Positions 24,291-34,390 of a DNA stretch of 64,000 nt are shown here, one piece after another. The stretch is taken from positions 54,079,074-54,143,073 of the forward strand of contig NC_087063.1 of NCBI RefSeq assembly GCF_963678635.1, given 5' to 3'. Source of the DNA: Symsagittifera roscoffensis. Its lineage: Eukaryota > Xenacoelomorpha > Acoela > Convolutidae. The position numbers and the translations under genes were made by a program. The notes under the pieces are model-generated. The model was not told where the DNA came from. It saw only the letters and a program-made list of their open reading frames with translations, and did no database searches. The first letter of the stretch is position 1. Each line of letters opens with the position of its first letter.

Positions 24291-25960
24291 ATTCGCAAAG
24301 GGCGTTTTCTTTTGAGTAATATGGTAAAAGATTGTTTCCATGTTGAACTATTTCTGTTTTGTTAGAATCAATTAATTTATATGAAACGTCAGTGGTTTTG
24401 TCAATTATTTGTTATGGTTCTTTTCGGATACGTGGCAATTTTATAGGTTTTTTTTGTATTATAAAATTTGGAATTATAGTTTCTGATTTATAAATTGATG
24501 GCTGGTATGAAACGAAAATTATTTGTGATTGAACATTTTGTCTTTGTAAAGGTGTTTTGGCTCTTTTGTGATAAATTTCATTGTAATTTTTTTTCGGTTG
24601 AGAATTTTTTCTGTATGTGGTCCGGAGGCTAATTTTAGGGTTTGTGGGCAATGAAAATGATCTTCATCGTGTGTATGTAATGGCAAAATATAAAAAGATG
24701 AATCTTTAGTAGGTTGGAAATAAACGTGAGCGTTTTTGAGAAGTTTGCTGTGAATATTAATGGTTTTCGTGGATTTTGATTGAAAACCATTTCATATGGT
24801 GATAGTCCTAGAGTTGTTGTTATTTGTGAATTATAATCTAATGGAAATAGTTTTACGTCAGTTGAACTTTCAGTGTACTTATTATCTTTTCCATATATGA
24901 TACATCTAAGATATTCCTGTAGGGAACAGTTCATACATTCGACGAAACCTTTAGTCCATGGGGCATGAGATGTTCGGGGTTTATGTCTGATGTTATAAAG
25001 ATGACAAAATGTGATGATTTCATTATTTATGAATTCACTGCCGCTGTCTGTGACAAGGGTTTTTGGTAATCCAAATTTGGCTATCCCATGTTTGCAGAGT
25101 GTTGTGTATGCATACTAAGCGTTACAATGAGGTACAGGTTTCAGTGCTACGTAATGGGTAAATGCATCAACTATTACAATTATGCGTGAATTTCCTTCTG
25201 AGGAGAGCGATATAGAGCCTTTTGTGTCAAATGATACTCCGTGGTTAAAATATACCCTTTGTCCTCAAAAATCTCGTTTTTCTGCCAATTGTTTTTGCTG
25301 TGGATGTGGTTCATTCAGATGTATTGTTATGCAGTCAATACAAATTTTTTTAATCTAAATTGGTGCATTTGAAAAGTGAAAATTCGAACAAGGTTTGAAC
25401 ATGTTTTTCTGATCCTACATGTCCTTTTGCATTTAAGTAAAGTGAGATGTGAAATGCTAGAAGCATTATACTCAATGGTAGTCAGGAAACTTTTGTTTCT
25501 GAGTTTTTTTATTCCAAAAGAATACTTTTCTCATTTTTTGTTGTGCTATTGAATTTTCGGAAACATCTGACGAGTGTTTTATTTCTTATAATTGGCATGC
25601 CTGCATTTTTAGGTTTTGTTTTATACTAATGCCAGGATTTAAGTTGTCTAATTACCGGTCCAAGGTTTGATTTTTTTTGTAAAAAATCAAGTGTTAATTT
25701 TTCTGCAACTGGTAGAGAAATATTTTGAATTTCGGTGTTTGAGAGAGGCATATTATGTAAGGGGTCTTCTAAATTAAAAGTTTTATTTATAGTGCATTTC
25801 GAATTGAAATCTGGGGGTCCTGGTAATTTTATGCTATCAGTTAAGTTTTTTTTTTCTATTAAGGGTAATAGGTTTTTCCTATTTAAATTTTGATTAGGTG
25901 ATTTTGAAATCTTTGAGTTCTATGGTTTGTGTTTGATTGTTGTGTAAATAGGAAAATTAT
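24290..25960 (-). pseudogene. pol: Integrase and RNase H remnant, third copy
   Basis: 24412-24934 covers the integrase C-terminal part (MNCSLQEYLRCIIYGKDNKY, NSQITTTLGLSPYEMVFNQ). From about 24960 to 25960 the sequence is nearly identical to 11880-12890, including TAC TAA GCG near 25115. At 25960 RNase H sequence is joined to env sequence (AAATTATAG|ATCTATTG), creating another rearrangement junction. Confidence 0.75.
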
Positions 25961-26945
25961 AGATCTATTGATTGTCTTTGTATCGTATCCATTTTAGTGA
26001 GGAGTTCTTGAAACTGTTGTGTTCGAATCAGATGTTCTATATCTGATCTTGAGTATATAACTATTGGTTGTAAGTATATATTTGGGTTACGAGCGCTTGC
26101 TCTTATACTTTCTGGTGAGAGTTTCTTTAATGGTGGCATGAGAGTAGGGTATGGAAATGGAGATAATTTTTTTCCTCGTTTGTGTTTAGCTGTACCTCCT
26201 TGTGGCTATTTTCAGATCCACATGGGATAGCTCTATCCCAAAAAAAATGCGTCTTGAAAAGGTATCAACAAAACATACCTTATTTTTGTAGGATATAGGG
26301 ATAATTTTGTAACATCATTTATCTTTAAAAACGTATAATGGTGATACTTTTTTAATACATGTGTAGAACCAGAGAATGTTTCCTTCGTAGTTAATAAAAA
26401 TTGATCTATTTGCTGATAATAAAAATCCATTTTAGGGTATTTTTGATACTGCAAATGCAAGTGATTGTAATATTTGTGTACGTTCGATTTCACATAAGCG
26501 ATGAAGTGTTTCTAGTTCGGATAGTGAAATTTTTTGAAAAATTTTTACTTATTGTGGAGTCCAATTTCATATCTAGGTGTATATCATTGTGGATTGCACC
26601 ATAGGAAGTGTTATTCCTTTGTGAAAATTCTTGTAAACGTGTGCTATCTTTATCTTGCGGGCAAATTTTTCCGCCAGGGTTTCTTGTGCTTTTCAAAACT
26701 GTTACTGTGATATAAGATTTCTTATCGTTACGCTTTTAATTTGGGTGTATAATTAGTTTTCCTGTTTTCACGTCGAGACTTCTTTGGTACTCGACAAGAA
26801 TTTTTGAATATTGTGTCTTGAAAAGTGGTGTGATATATTTACAAACGACTTCTGTTTCAAGTTAGATTTGAAAACGTGTTAACTTGTTTTCAATAACGTC
26901 AAAATTTTATAATATTGTGGTTTTGATCTTTTTTTGTCAGGGTTA
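25961..26945 (-). pseudogene. env: env C-terminal-half remnant, second copy
   Basis: Near-identical at offset 15,386 to 10576-11560. Frames 26233-26493, 26401-26604 and 26490-26696 match those at 10847, 11015 and 11104 residue for residue apart from single changes. Retains STRLQEFSQRNNTSYG and LHLQYQKYPKMDFYYQQ. It lacks the membrane region and tail present in the 10-kb copy. Confidence 0.8.
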
Positions 26946-27830
26946 CGATTTTTGCGTGATGAAAATTATCTTCATCATTTATATATAAGGGCAAATAACA
27001 ATCAATTGAGTCTTTAGTATGTTGGCAATAACCTTGTGCGTTTTTGAGGAGTTTACTGTGAATTTTAATGATTTTCGTGGTTTTTGATTGAAAGCCATTT
27101 CATATGGTGATAGTCCTTATGTCCTGAGTTGTTGTTATTTGTGAATTATAAGCTAATGGAAATAATTTTACGTCAGTTGACCATTCAGCGTACTTTTTAT
27201 CCTTTCCATTTATGATACATCTAAGATATTCCTGTAGGGAACAGTTCATACCTTCGACAAAACCATTAGTCCATGGGGCATGAGATGTTCGGGGTTTATG
27301 TCTAATGTTATAAAGATGACAAAATGTGATGATTTCATTATTTATGAATTCACTGCCGCTGTCTGTGACAAGGGTTTTTGGTAATCCAAATTTGGCTATC
27401 CCATGTTTGCAGAGTGTTGTGTATGCATACTAAGCGTTACAATGAGGTACAGGTTTCAGTGCTACGTAATGGGTAAATGCATCAACTATTACAATTATGC
27501 GTGAATTTCCTTCTGAGGAGAGCGATATAGAGCCTTTTGTGTCAAACGATACGTGGTTAAAAAATGAAATTTGTCCTTAAAAATCTTGTTTTTCTGCCAA
27601 TTGTTTTTGGTGTGGATATGGTTCATTCAGTTGACTTGTTATGCAATCATTACATAAAATTTTATCCAAATTGGTGCATTTGGAAAATATGTAACCAATG
27701 GTAGTCAGGTTACCAAAGTAACGTGACTCCAAAGTAACCAATGGTAGTCAGGTTACTTTTGTTTCTGGGTTTCATTATTCCAAAAGAAATGTGCTTAGGT
27801 GTGCTCACCTGATTAGGTGATTTTTGCTGT
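26946..27830 (-). pseudogene. pol: Integrase remnant, fourth copy
   Basis: Near-identical to 11560-12150 up to about 27540, then diverges. 27550-27830 holds the decayed N-terminal zinc-binding region with a local direct repeat of ACCAATGGTAGTCAGGTTAC at about 27694 and 27736. No intact frame. Confidence 0.7.
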
Positions 27831-28560
27831 GTGTTGTTTTTGATCCATGATGAGTAAGTTATTGGTTTAAATGTAGATTTTCGAAACAGATCTACTTCAT
27901 AATGGTTATCTTGCCAATCAAGGTATAATAGAAAAAACTGTAAATTATTTTTTTTTGTGTGGTGTCAGGAGTTTTTTTTGCATATTTGCATTCTAATCAT
28001 GGTGATTTTCCGTGGTAACAATGTTTTGTGGTATTTCTATGGTTGTTTTTCTTTTTATTATTTCAGGTGGTAAGTTCCGAGTAAGTTTGTCTGGTCATGC
28101 AATGTTTTTTCCTTCAGTCCAAACTATGTGAAATTTGGAAATTTCATTGAAAGAAGTTGAAATCTATGAAATCTATGGTTTGTGTTTGATTGTTGTGTAA
28201 AAAGGAAAATTATAGATCTGTGGTTGAAAACTCATATTATGTGAGAGTATATATTATGGCTGTTCATTCTCTCATAAGTGTAGAGAGTCTAGCTTTGGCT
28301 TTTGTAATTAGTATTGAATTTGCTGAGAAAAGGTTCATTTTGTTTATACGTTTGCATGATAGTAAAAGTACTGCCCCACTTGTAAAATTTGAGGCGTCAC
28401 ACATACCATAAAACGTTTGATCTGGATCTGGGGTTGGGTCTGATATCTGTTCTGTGAGAAAAATGTTTATTTCACCGAAAAGTTTTTGGTGTTCTAATGT
28501 CCATTCAAAATTAATTTGCTGTCTAAAAATATTATAAAACGGTCTTAGATATAGTTGAGT
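27831..28560 (-). pseudogene. pol: RNase H and linker remnant, original-order copy
   Basis: The minus strand encodes the RNase H to integrase linker (near 28090-28140) and RNase H from 28190. About 28380-28440 keeps the catalytic FYGMCDASNF motif that is missing in the copies at 13 and 21 kb. It is contiguous with RT to the right, so it is the original, unrearranged order. Confidence 0.72.
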
Positions 28561-29310
28561 CTTATAGACATACTAACTTACAAATTTAGCATGCTAAGAA
28601 ATTCTTGAATTTTCTTTTTATTTGATGGGGTAAAAGTTTCAATATAGTGTTTTTTTGATTGTATAAAAACATCGTCCAGATATGTAATAACATTCTTACT
28701 AAGAATGAGTGGTCCGAAAATTTTGCTCATAAAGGCTGAAAAAGATGCTAGTCCTATGGAAGTTCGATAAAAAAGTCTAAAAAATTCGTATTGTTGGTTT
28801 CCAATAACGAATTGTGTTAGGCGTCGTGATTGTTTGTCTGATGGCATTTGATTAGTTGCGCTGTTCATGTTAGCTGTTGTTTAATACTGTCCATTTAGTT
28901 AGTTAATATTACCTGGATTGGTTCTATGGGCCAATTACCTTTAGATTCATCAATTGAGATATTTTGCGTCTAAAACAACTTTCAGTGATTCGTCTTTAAC
29001 GAGAATGATAACAGGGTTTACGAAGATGTTTTCTTTTAGTTGTTCTTCTTTAATCACTTGTGAGATAATTTCATACTGTTTCAGAACGTCTAGTAATATG
29101 TTTACTTTGTCTTTTAGGTGAATTGGTTCTTTACTTGCTCGTTGCTTTTTGAAAACTGCGTCAGGTTTAAGAGGTAGGTGTAATGGTGAATTTACTTTTC
29201 CAACATTAAAATTAGATGTAGGATAAACCGTTGGGTATTTTAGTAGTAGTTCTGCTAGTTGACCAATTTTTTGGCGAATACTTTGAGAATGTTGAAAGTT
29301 GAACATGTGA
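28560..29310 (-). pseudogene. pol: Reverse transcriptase remnant
   Basis: 28950-29306 starts MFNFQHSQS and carries SPLHLPLKPDAVFKKQRASK, closely matching the RT at 43430. 28578-28868 has YEFFRLFYRTSIG, then YLDDVF with the catalytic Asp pair. About 60 residues between YLDDVF and the thumb (PSNKKKIQ) are deleted, and frameshifts break the gene. Confidence 0.8.
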
Positions 29311-29499
29311 TTAATTTTTGTTGTTCATTTGTGTATTTCGAAATTTGAAATGTTCGTTTAGTATAAGGTGTTTAAATTAGTCTGTATTTCGTTTAGAGCC
29401 TTTTGTTATTTTGTTAATGGATAATTCCTCATTAAGAATTGTCGATTGACAATTCTCTATTAGTTTTAAAATGTTTTTTACTCTAAATGCTTTTTCTTT
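29311..29499 (-). pseudogene. pol: Protease-RT linker remnant at gap edge
   Basis: Matches 43250-43429 of the young element (CAATTCTTAATGAGGAATTA on the sense strand). The protease core is lost in the gap. Confidence 0.6.
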
Positions 29500-29699
29500 N
29501 NNNNNNNNNNNNNNNNNNNNNNNNNNNNNNNNNNNNNNNNNNNNNNNNNNNNNNNNNNNNNNNNNNNNNNNNNNNNNNNNNNNNNNNNNNNNNNNNNNNN
29601 NNNNNNNNNNNNNNNNNNNNNNNNNNNNNNNNNNNNNNNNNNNNNNNNNNNNNNNNNNNNNNNNNNNNNNNNNNNNNNNNNNNNNNNNNNNNNNNNNNN
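29500..29699. other. Assembly gap of 200 N
   Basis: A run of exactly 200 N, a usual placeholder for unknown length. Left of it is the end of protease and right of it is gag codon ~110, so by comparison with the young element about 4.1 kb of gag and protease is absent. Confidence 0.98.
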
Positions 29700-30165
29700 C
29701 ATTCTGTGAAGACTTTTGAGAATTCTATATCTGTCATCTATTTATAATTTGGTGGTAAGATTTGCTTTTAAATACACCGTAATATGAAGTAATATTACAT
29801 ATACCCTTAAAATAGTGACCAAGAAGGTGTCGTTTTAATCATATTTCAGGAAATTCCTGCTTACATGGACTAATTCCTTTATCGAACAAATTTACAATCA
29901 AGTTATGACAAAATTGTACTTTTCCTCGAGCGGGGTCACTTTTTGGATGAATAACAAAAGGAAGTTTTGGCTGATCGTCGAAATTCTTGTCGTATTTGGT
30001 CATTTTTTGTATCTTAGCAATGTTAATGTGTAATTTTCAATGTGTCCTATTGGCTGATTCCATTTATATAATCGTACCGGTTTATTATTATACGAGATTT
30101 TAATTCTGCTTTTGCCTTCAATTGATGATGGTGATGTAGATTATGAGTCATAAAAATATTATTGT
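29700..30165 (-). pseudogene. gag: gag N-terminal remnant
   Basis: The minus strand encodes GKVQFCHNLIVNLFDKGISP and IEFSKVFTE, equivalent to gag residues about 30-55 and 110-118 of the young copy. A stop after the CKQEFPEI segment and frameshifts break it. Confidence 0.72.
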
Positions 30166-30169
30166 TGAT

Positions 30170-30436
30170 CTATCGGGGTATTTTTATCTTTTGAGTCTGA
30201 AGTTCTTGTACTGTTGTTCTTTCTGATTCTGAAACTGCGTTACGTGTTTTTGAAAACCTTCTTTTAATAATTCGTTTTTGTTTTGTTGTTATTGTCTTTT
30301 TTGATGTTTGTCTTTTTGATCTGAAATATCCTATTGTTTTTCTGTGCGGTGTGATTATAAGATCACATATTCCGTTTCTTATTAAGCAATTGTGTAATAT
30401 GGTTGCTTGTTTTTTGCCTAAACTATCTGATGACAT
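30170..30436 (-). pseudogene. ORF-A remnant
   Basis: An 88-codon frame starting at an ATG on the minus strand, homologous to the first ~85 codons of the 155-codon ORF-A at 38401. Shared are GKKQATILHNC, DLIITPHRKTIGYFRSKRQ and FSKTRNAVSESE. The same stretch is strongly basic in both. The reading frame and amino acids survive over this stretch despite heavy decay elsewhere in the element. Confidence 0.75.
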
Positions 30437-31273
30437 AAGGTTTGAGATGATGGATGCAATACTCGGAGGTTTGAGTTTTTATTTCTTAAATTGTTCTTTC
30501 TGACGGTTTTTGTGTGGTTATCTTAACATGGGGCATAGATGGTTGTGATTGACGGGTTGGAGAGAGAGTTTATCAATTCGTTTAGAATAATTTTTTACTT
30601 TCTCGTAACTAGTTTTTAATATAAAATGAACTTACCTAATCTTACCTTGGGGTTTTATTTGTGATCAAGGGTTGGAAAATAGTAAATGAGGTATAATTTA
30701 TACACAAGTAGATAGTTTGGTATTATTTTAAAACTTACAGTTATTTTTAAAGTTTGAGTCTGGGTCATCTAAGAGGAAGGGCTTAAGTGAAGGATGAGTA
30801 GCCGGAGCTCTTCACTGTTTATCCTAACTAAAATCGTTAGTTTTTCAAAAGTTTCTATTAATCTTTGGTCTTTAATAAGGGTTGGAGAGTGAATCGACGT
30901 TTGAGGTCGTTAAACACTTTAAACTATGAGGTAGGAACAACAAAGTTGTTCTGATTCATCCAAGGGAAGCCTTGATGAACAGATAATTTAAGTTAAATAC
31001 AATTTAATTTAAGTTAAATTAAAGATCCAAGGGAAGCCTTGATGATCTGTTTTCGAAATGAAACGTGGTTTATTTGAAAAGCAAGGATAGGCGTTGATAA
31101 ATTTTATTTTTTAAATTTAAGTTAAATTAAACTTTTAAGAGTTAGAAGTCAAAAGCTATTAGTTTTTCGATTAAATTTGGTTATGTTTCAGGTGATGAAG
31201 GTGGGATGAAGAAAAAGTGATTGCTTGAGAAGCAAGAAAAATTTTATAAATTTAATAAAAATTACTTTGACCT
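30437..31273 (-). other. Leader of the old element
   Basis: Homologous to 37670-38400 of the young element. Conserved items on the sense strand are the ATCAAGG/CCTTGGAT hairpins (30958-30976, 31025-31043), three TCCAACCCT repeats (30554, 30669 and 30879 regions), the UNCG hairpin (30786-30816) and the GTAAG splice-donor cluster near 30634-30645. The first ~520 nt of the leader, with the primer-binding site, and the end of the adjacent LTR are deleted. Confidence 0.72.
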
Positions 31274-31573
31274 CTGTTCGTCACGCAATCTGATTTTTGG
31301 ACGGATAAATTCGTGCAACTTAGCTTCTACTCTCAATAGATCTAGTGTATACTGGTGTTTACGAGTTAGTTCTTGGAGTTTATCCAGAAGGAGAACAACT
31401 AGTCTAAGATTTATTCAAATTTTTCTGATGCTGAAACTACAAGTAGTTTCAGCTCTTACAAATACGGGTCAATGTTGGTGATGGAATATGATTGGTTAGT
31501 TTGTAATATTTTATAGAGATCGTTTTATCAAAAATATTATTGATTTATAAATACTAGTTTAGAACTGGTTCCA
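31274..31573 (-). repeat. 5' LTR of the old element, truncated
   Basis: The reverse complement matches the first ~300 bp of the 410-bp LTR and ends with TGGAAC at the outer edge, next to CTTG. The inner ~100 bp, with the U5 end, is missing or replaced. It contains a perfect 11-bp inverted repeat (GCTGAAACTAC, AA, GTAGTTTCAGC at 31430-31453), the counterpart of the LTR palindrome in the young copy. Confidence 0.85.
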
Positions 31574-31653
31574 CTTGAGTAGTGAAGGATCTGAAATCCA
31601 CTCAATTTCTCATATCTCCCATTTCAACTGTCCTTATTCAAAATTTCTTTTAG

Positions 31654-31845
31654 CTCGTGTCATTCGTACGATTTGAGACCCTATTTCGTGTTGCTGTTGA
31701 CCTTCCTGTTCTACACTGTGACGGGAGTGATTCTGCTGAATCTGCTGATTGCCATCTTCAGCGACACCTACTCCAGAGTGCGGGAGAATACCTCCTTCTA
31801 TTGGAATTATGTCTTCTACGAAAGGACTGTCGAGTATTCTGGTCT
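31654..31845 (+). CDS. TRPM: TRPM-like channel exon, S6 and following helix
   Basis: Exon of 192 bp between acceptor AATTTCTTTTAG and donor GGTCT|GTAAAAG. In the frame set by the neighbouring exons it encodes YFVLLLTFLFYTVTGVILLN, then LLIAIFSDTY and a helix containing FYWNYVFYERTVEYSG. LLNLLIAIF is the TRPM S6 signature and the aromatic helix after it fits the TRP-box region. This frame is not the longest open frame here, so automated ORF calls miss it. It continues the pore exon 25 kb upstream. Confidence 0.85.
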
Positions 31846-31972
31846 GTAAAAGCCCTGTCACACTGAATGTTTATTCAATGGAGTATTCTTATTTTTGATT
31901 TTCCGAATCGGAAAACTGATACCCTTCTAGTGCTACTTCTAAATTCGTCACGGATAATAATTGTAATGGCTC
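31846..31972 (+). other. TRPM intron
   Basis: Short intron stretch between the S6 exon and the repeat-rich region. Nothing else seen. Confidence 0.4.
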
Positions 31973-33123
31973 CCCGGGTCGAGATCCCGCTCAAAAACCG
32001 CTCAAGATATGAGCGGTTTGAGCGGTTTTCCAGCAAGATTTGAGCGGTTTGGGCGGTTTTTTTTGGAAAAACCGCTCAAACCGCTCAAACCTTGCTTAAA
32101 AAACCGCTCAAAACCCGCTCATTTCTTGCGGTGATTTGTGAACGGTTTTTCAAGCAAGATTTGAGCGGTTTCTAAGCAGTTTTTGAGCGGTCTTATAAAG
32201 AAAACTGAGTAAAACCAACAAAAAGGCCTGGAAAGGTAATGTGACGCTAAGATGCAGTTGAAATACTATCTACAACACAAGTTGACCTCCATAAATCGAA
32301 AATGTTTATCTTACATTTCCCCACAATTCCCCAAAATGCTAATCAAACAATTGCCTACAACAAATGTATGGAAAAATGCTAATCATACAATTTTCATACA
32401 ATTTCAAAAAACCATTGGAAAAAGATTCAATCTAGTTTCTCCGGCTATCATATATCAGATCATCGGGTCGGAAGTCAGCCAATCCATGGCGCCGAGAAGC
32501 ACATTTCTAAACTATTTTACATAGTAAATCAGTGCAGAAATGTGCATCTGAGCGCCGTCGCTTGGCTGACTTCTGACCCAGTCATCTCATATATGATTCC
32601 GATGGTGGCCTAAAAAGTTGATTTTTCGCATTTGTGTAGAAGTTCTAAATTTTGATCAGAAATCATGTCACGGAACTTTAATTACGTATGTGTTGAATAT
32701 TTTCTGTTTTCTAGCATGTGTAAAATTTTGTTTTTATAGGAAATAGATGTATGTACGTATCTTTGTATATATCTATGAGAGTTTTTTTTATATATATAAA
32801 AAAACGCTCAAAAAACCGCGCAAGATTTGAGCGGTTTGAGCGGTTTTTTTAGACAATTACGCTCAAAATCTTGCTTCTAAATGAGCGGTTTGAGCGGTTT
32901 TCGAACGGTTTATCTAAAAAAAACCGCTCAAAAACCGCGCAAGATTTTTAAGCGTTTTTTTAGATAAACCGCTCAAAACCGTTCAAATCTTGCGCGGTTT
33001 TTGAGCGTTTTTTTAAGATAAACCGTTCAAAAACCGCTCATTTTGAAGCAAAATTTTGAGCGTAATTGTCTAAAAAAACCGCTCAAATCTTGCTTCAAAT
33101 TAGGTGAAAAATCTCGACTCGGG
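31973..33123. mobile_element. MITE-like region with arrays of AGCGGTTT words
   Basis: Bounded by imperfect inverted ends, CCCGGGTCGAGAT at 31973 and ATCTCGACTCGGG at 33111. Two clusters (31985-32200 and 32800-33090) hold dozens of copies of AAACCGCTC and its complement GAGCGGTTT in mixed orientation, so each cluster can fold back extensively. A separate foldback repeat lies between them. No coding frame. The single CCCGGGTCGAGG at 36591 resembles one end. I do not know the family. Confidence 0.5.
32447..32597. repeat. Imperfect inverted repeat (foldback)
   Basis: Left arm near 32465-32508 (GGGTCGGAAGTCAGCCAA, CACATTTCT) and right arm near 32535-32580 (AGAAATGTG, TTGGCTGACTTCTGACCC) are complementary with a few mismatches and a ~25-nt loop. 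Pairing continues outward through ATCATATAT on the left and ATATATGAT on the right. Either a nested MITE or a hairpin-forming part of the surrounding element. Confidence 0.7.
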
Positions 33124-33245
33124 TCGAAATGCTTGTGTTTTTCCAAATTATAACATTTTAGTTAGAGTGTGACCTCAAAAGAGTTCCGATATGTGGTGTG
33201 AGACCCTTTACTGTTTTTGTTCGAACGCTGTAGTTAAATAAGGCT

Positions 33246-33636
33246 TAGGGGCAGATCTAGGATTTTCTCGAGGGAGAGAGGGGGGCGGATTTTCAAAAGA
33301 TTTCGGATAATTTTGTCGACCTTTTTTTCTACGTTGATCAAATTGATTTTTCGAGCTCTCCCAAAGCAATAAAAAACCTTGTTTTGGCCAAAATTTTGAA
33401 AAAAAACTGGCAAAAAGGCGTTTTTAGGCACTTTTTGGAAAATTTTAACCTAAAAAATGCGTTTTTTTTGGCGCCCGCTTCAAATTAGTATAGATTGGCG
33501 CTAAAGGCACCCTAATAAAGTTTTTAGGGTCCGTCACCAAAAATAGTTCAAAGGGGAGGGACCCTTTGAGTCAGAAGGGGGTCGAATCCCTGAAAAGGGG
33601 CGTCCGCCCCCCCCCCCCCCCCTAAATCCGCCCCTG
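33246..33636. mobile_element. hAT-type MITE, 391 bp
   Basis: Terminal inverted repeats TAGGGGCAGATCTAGGATTT on the left and CCTAAATCCGCCCCTG on the right match with few mismatches and resemble the CAGGGGCGGATCC-type ends of hAT elements. The 8-bp flanks ATAAGGCT (33238) and ATAAGGAA (33637) agree at six positions, fitting an 8-bp target duplication. A long C tract lies just inside the right end. No transposase, so it is non-autonomous. Confidence 0.7.
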
Positions 33637-33644
33637 ATAAGGAA

Positions 33645-34158
33645 TGTATAGATTATCGGTCCATCAAATAATTCTGGTTTCCATAACATATCATCACTTT
33701 CGAATCTTATGTTTTGCCACATGTTTCTTCCCCCTTCAAATTTACAGAGGAATTTTTTTCGGATTTTCTCGTTTACTTTTCGGCACATTTTTCATTTTGT
33801 CGTCGCAAAAGTTCACATCCATTTCGCGTCTAATTTGTCTCTGGAAAACTTTTGGCTTGGTGTTGAAATTTTAATAACTAAAAAAAAGAGAAGTAGCCTA
33901 TCACCATTTTGTCACCGGCACTCTAAAATTTCACATTGTGTTCTGAAATTTTGACAGCCATGCTAAAAGAGATGATGTTTTATGTTTGTTGCCTGAGGTT
34001 GAGGTAACATTTCCCAGCCAAAAAAATAATCCGCTTTTTTGGACTTAATAAAGGTAACAAGGGTGTAACTTTTTTCTCACAGAGCTGAACAGATTGTAAG
34101 TTGATCCTTTTCCTCATGTGAATGGTCTAGTGTGAAAACCTCTTTTCTTTTTAGGCAG
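33645..34158 (+). other. TRPM intron
   Basis: Intron sequence up to the acceptor near 34158. Short frames at 33644-33954 have no recognisable product. Confidence 0.4.
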
Positions 34159-34390
34159 AGGCAGTCTACCTTGTCCCCTTTCGCTCTTTGGTCGACTGTG
34201 GCAACTGAGCACTTATGTCTCATCTAAATGTCTACATATCACCACTTCGTGCAACAAACAGTCCAATGATGAGAATGAAGAAGCAGTGTTGGCTGAGAAG
34301 AAGTTAGGCGACTACGTATCTCATGAGGGACTTAGAAGATGGGCTCAGACTGTAGAGGATAAATACGTAGTCGAAACTTATTATAGTTGA
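34159..34390 (+). CDS. TRPM: TRPM-like channel C-terminal exon
   Basis: After acceptor TTAGGCAG, one base completes a Leu codon from the S6 exon. The product then begins GSLPCPLSLFGRLWQL, matching the Pro-rich segment that follows the TRP helix in TRPM channels. It continues through an acidic region to HEGLRRWAQTVEDKYVVETY, which fits the conserved helix before the C-terminal coiled coil. The frame reaches TGA at 34388-34390. If this stop is used, the coiled coil is missing. The alternative is a donor TAC|GTAGTC at 34365 (phase 0) leading to a further exon. Confidence 0.7.

Larger units (their letters stand above)
6552..31577 (-). mobile_element. Old, internally expanded giant env-bearing Ty3/gypsy element
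   Basis: One insertion bounded by diverged copies of the LTR also seen at 36737 and 55099. The direct repeat CTTG at 6552-6555 and 31574-31577 is a 4-bp target-site duplication, which shows that the outer LTRs belong to one event. Read on the minus strand from the right, it runs LTR, leader, ORF-A, gag start, gap, protease end, RT and RNase H. Scrambled, repeated blocks of integrase, env, ORF-B and RT pieces follow, then env end, ORF-C, 3' noncoding and LTR. At 25 kb it is longer than its 18.8-kb relative although about 4 kb of gag and protease is missing, because of internal tandem duplications. All genes are broken. It occupies the TRPM intron between the pore and S6 exons. Confidence 0.88.

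Noticed and set aside
27690-27760. Possible CRISPR-like or short tandem repeat
   Set aside because: Only two copies of a 20-bp word inside decayed integrase, and a eukaryotic context.
13221-29310. Independent solo insertions instead of one rearranged element
   Set aside because: No internal LTRs or target duplications separate the blocks, and the outermost LTRs share the CTTG duplication, so one expanded element is simpler.
29471-29747. Open frames across the N run
   Set aside because: Artefact of unread bases in the gap.
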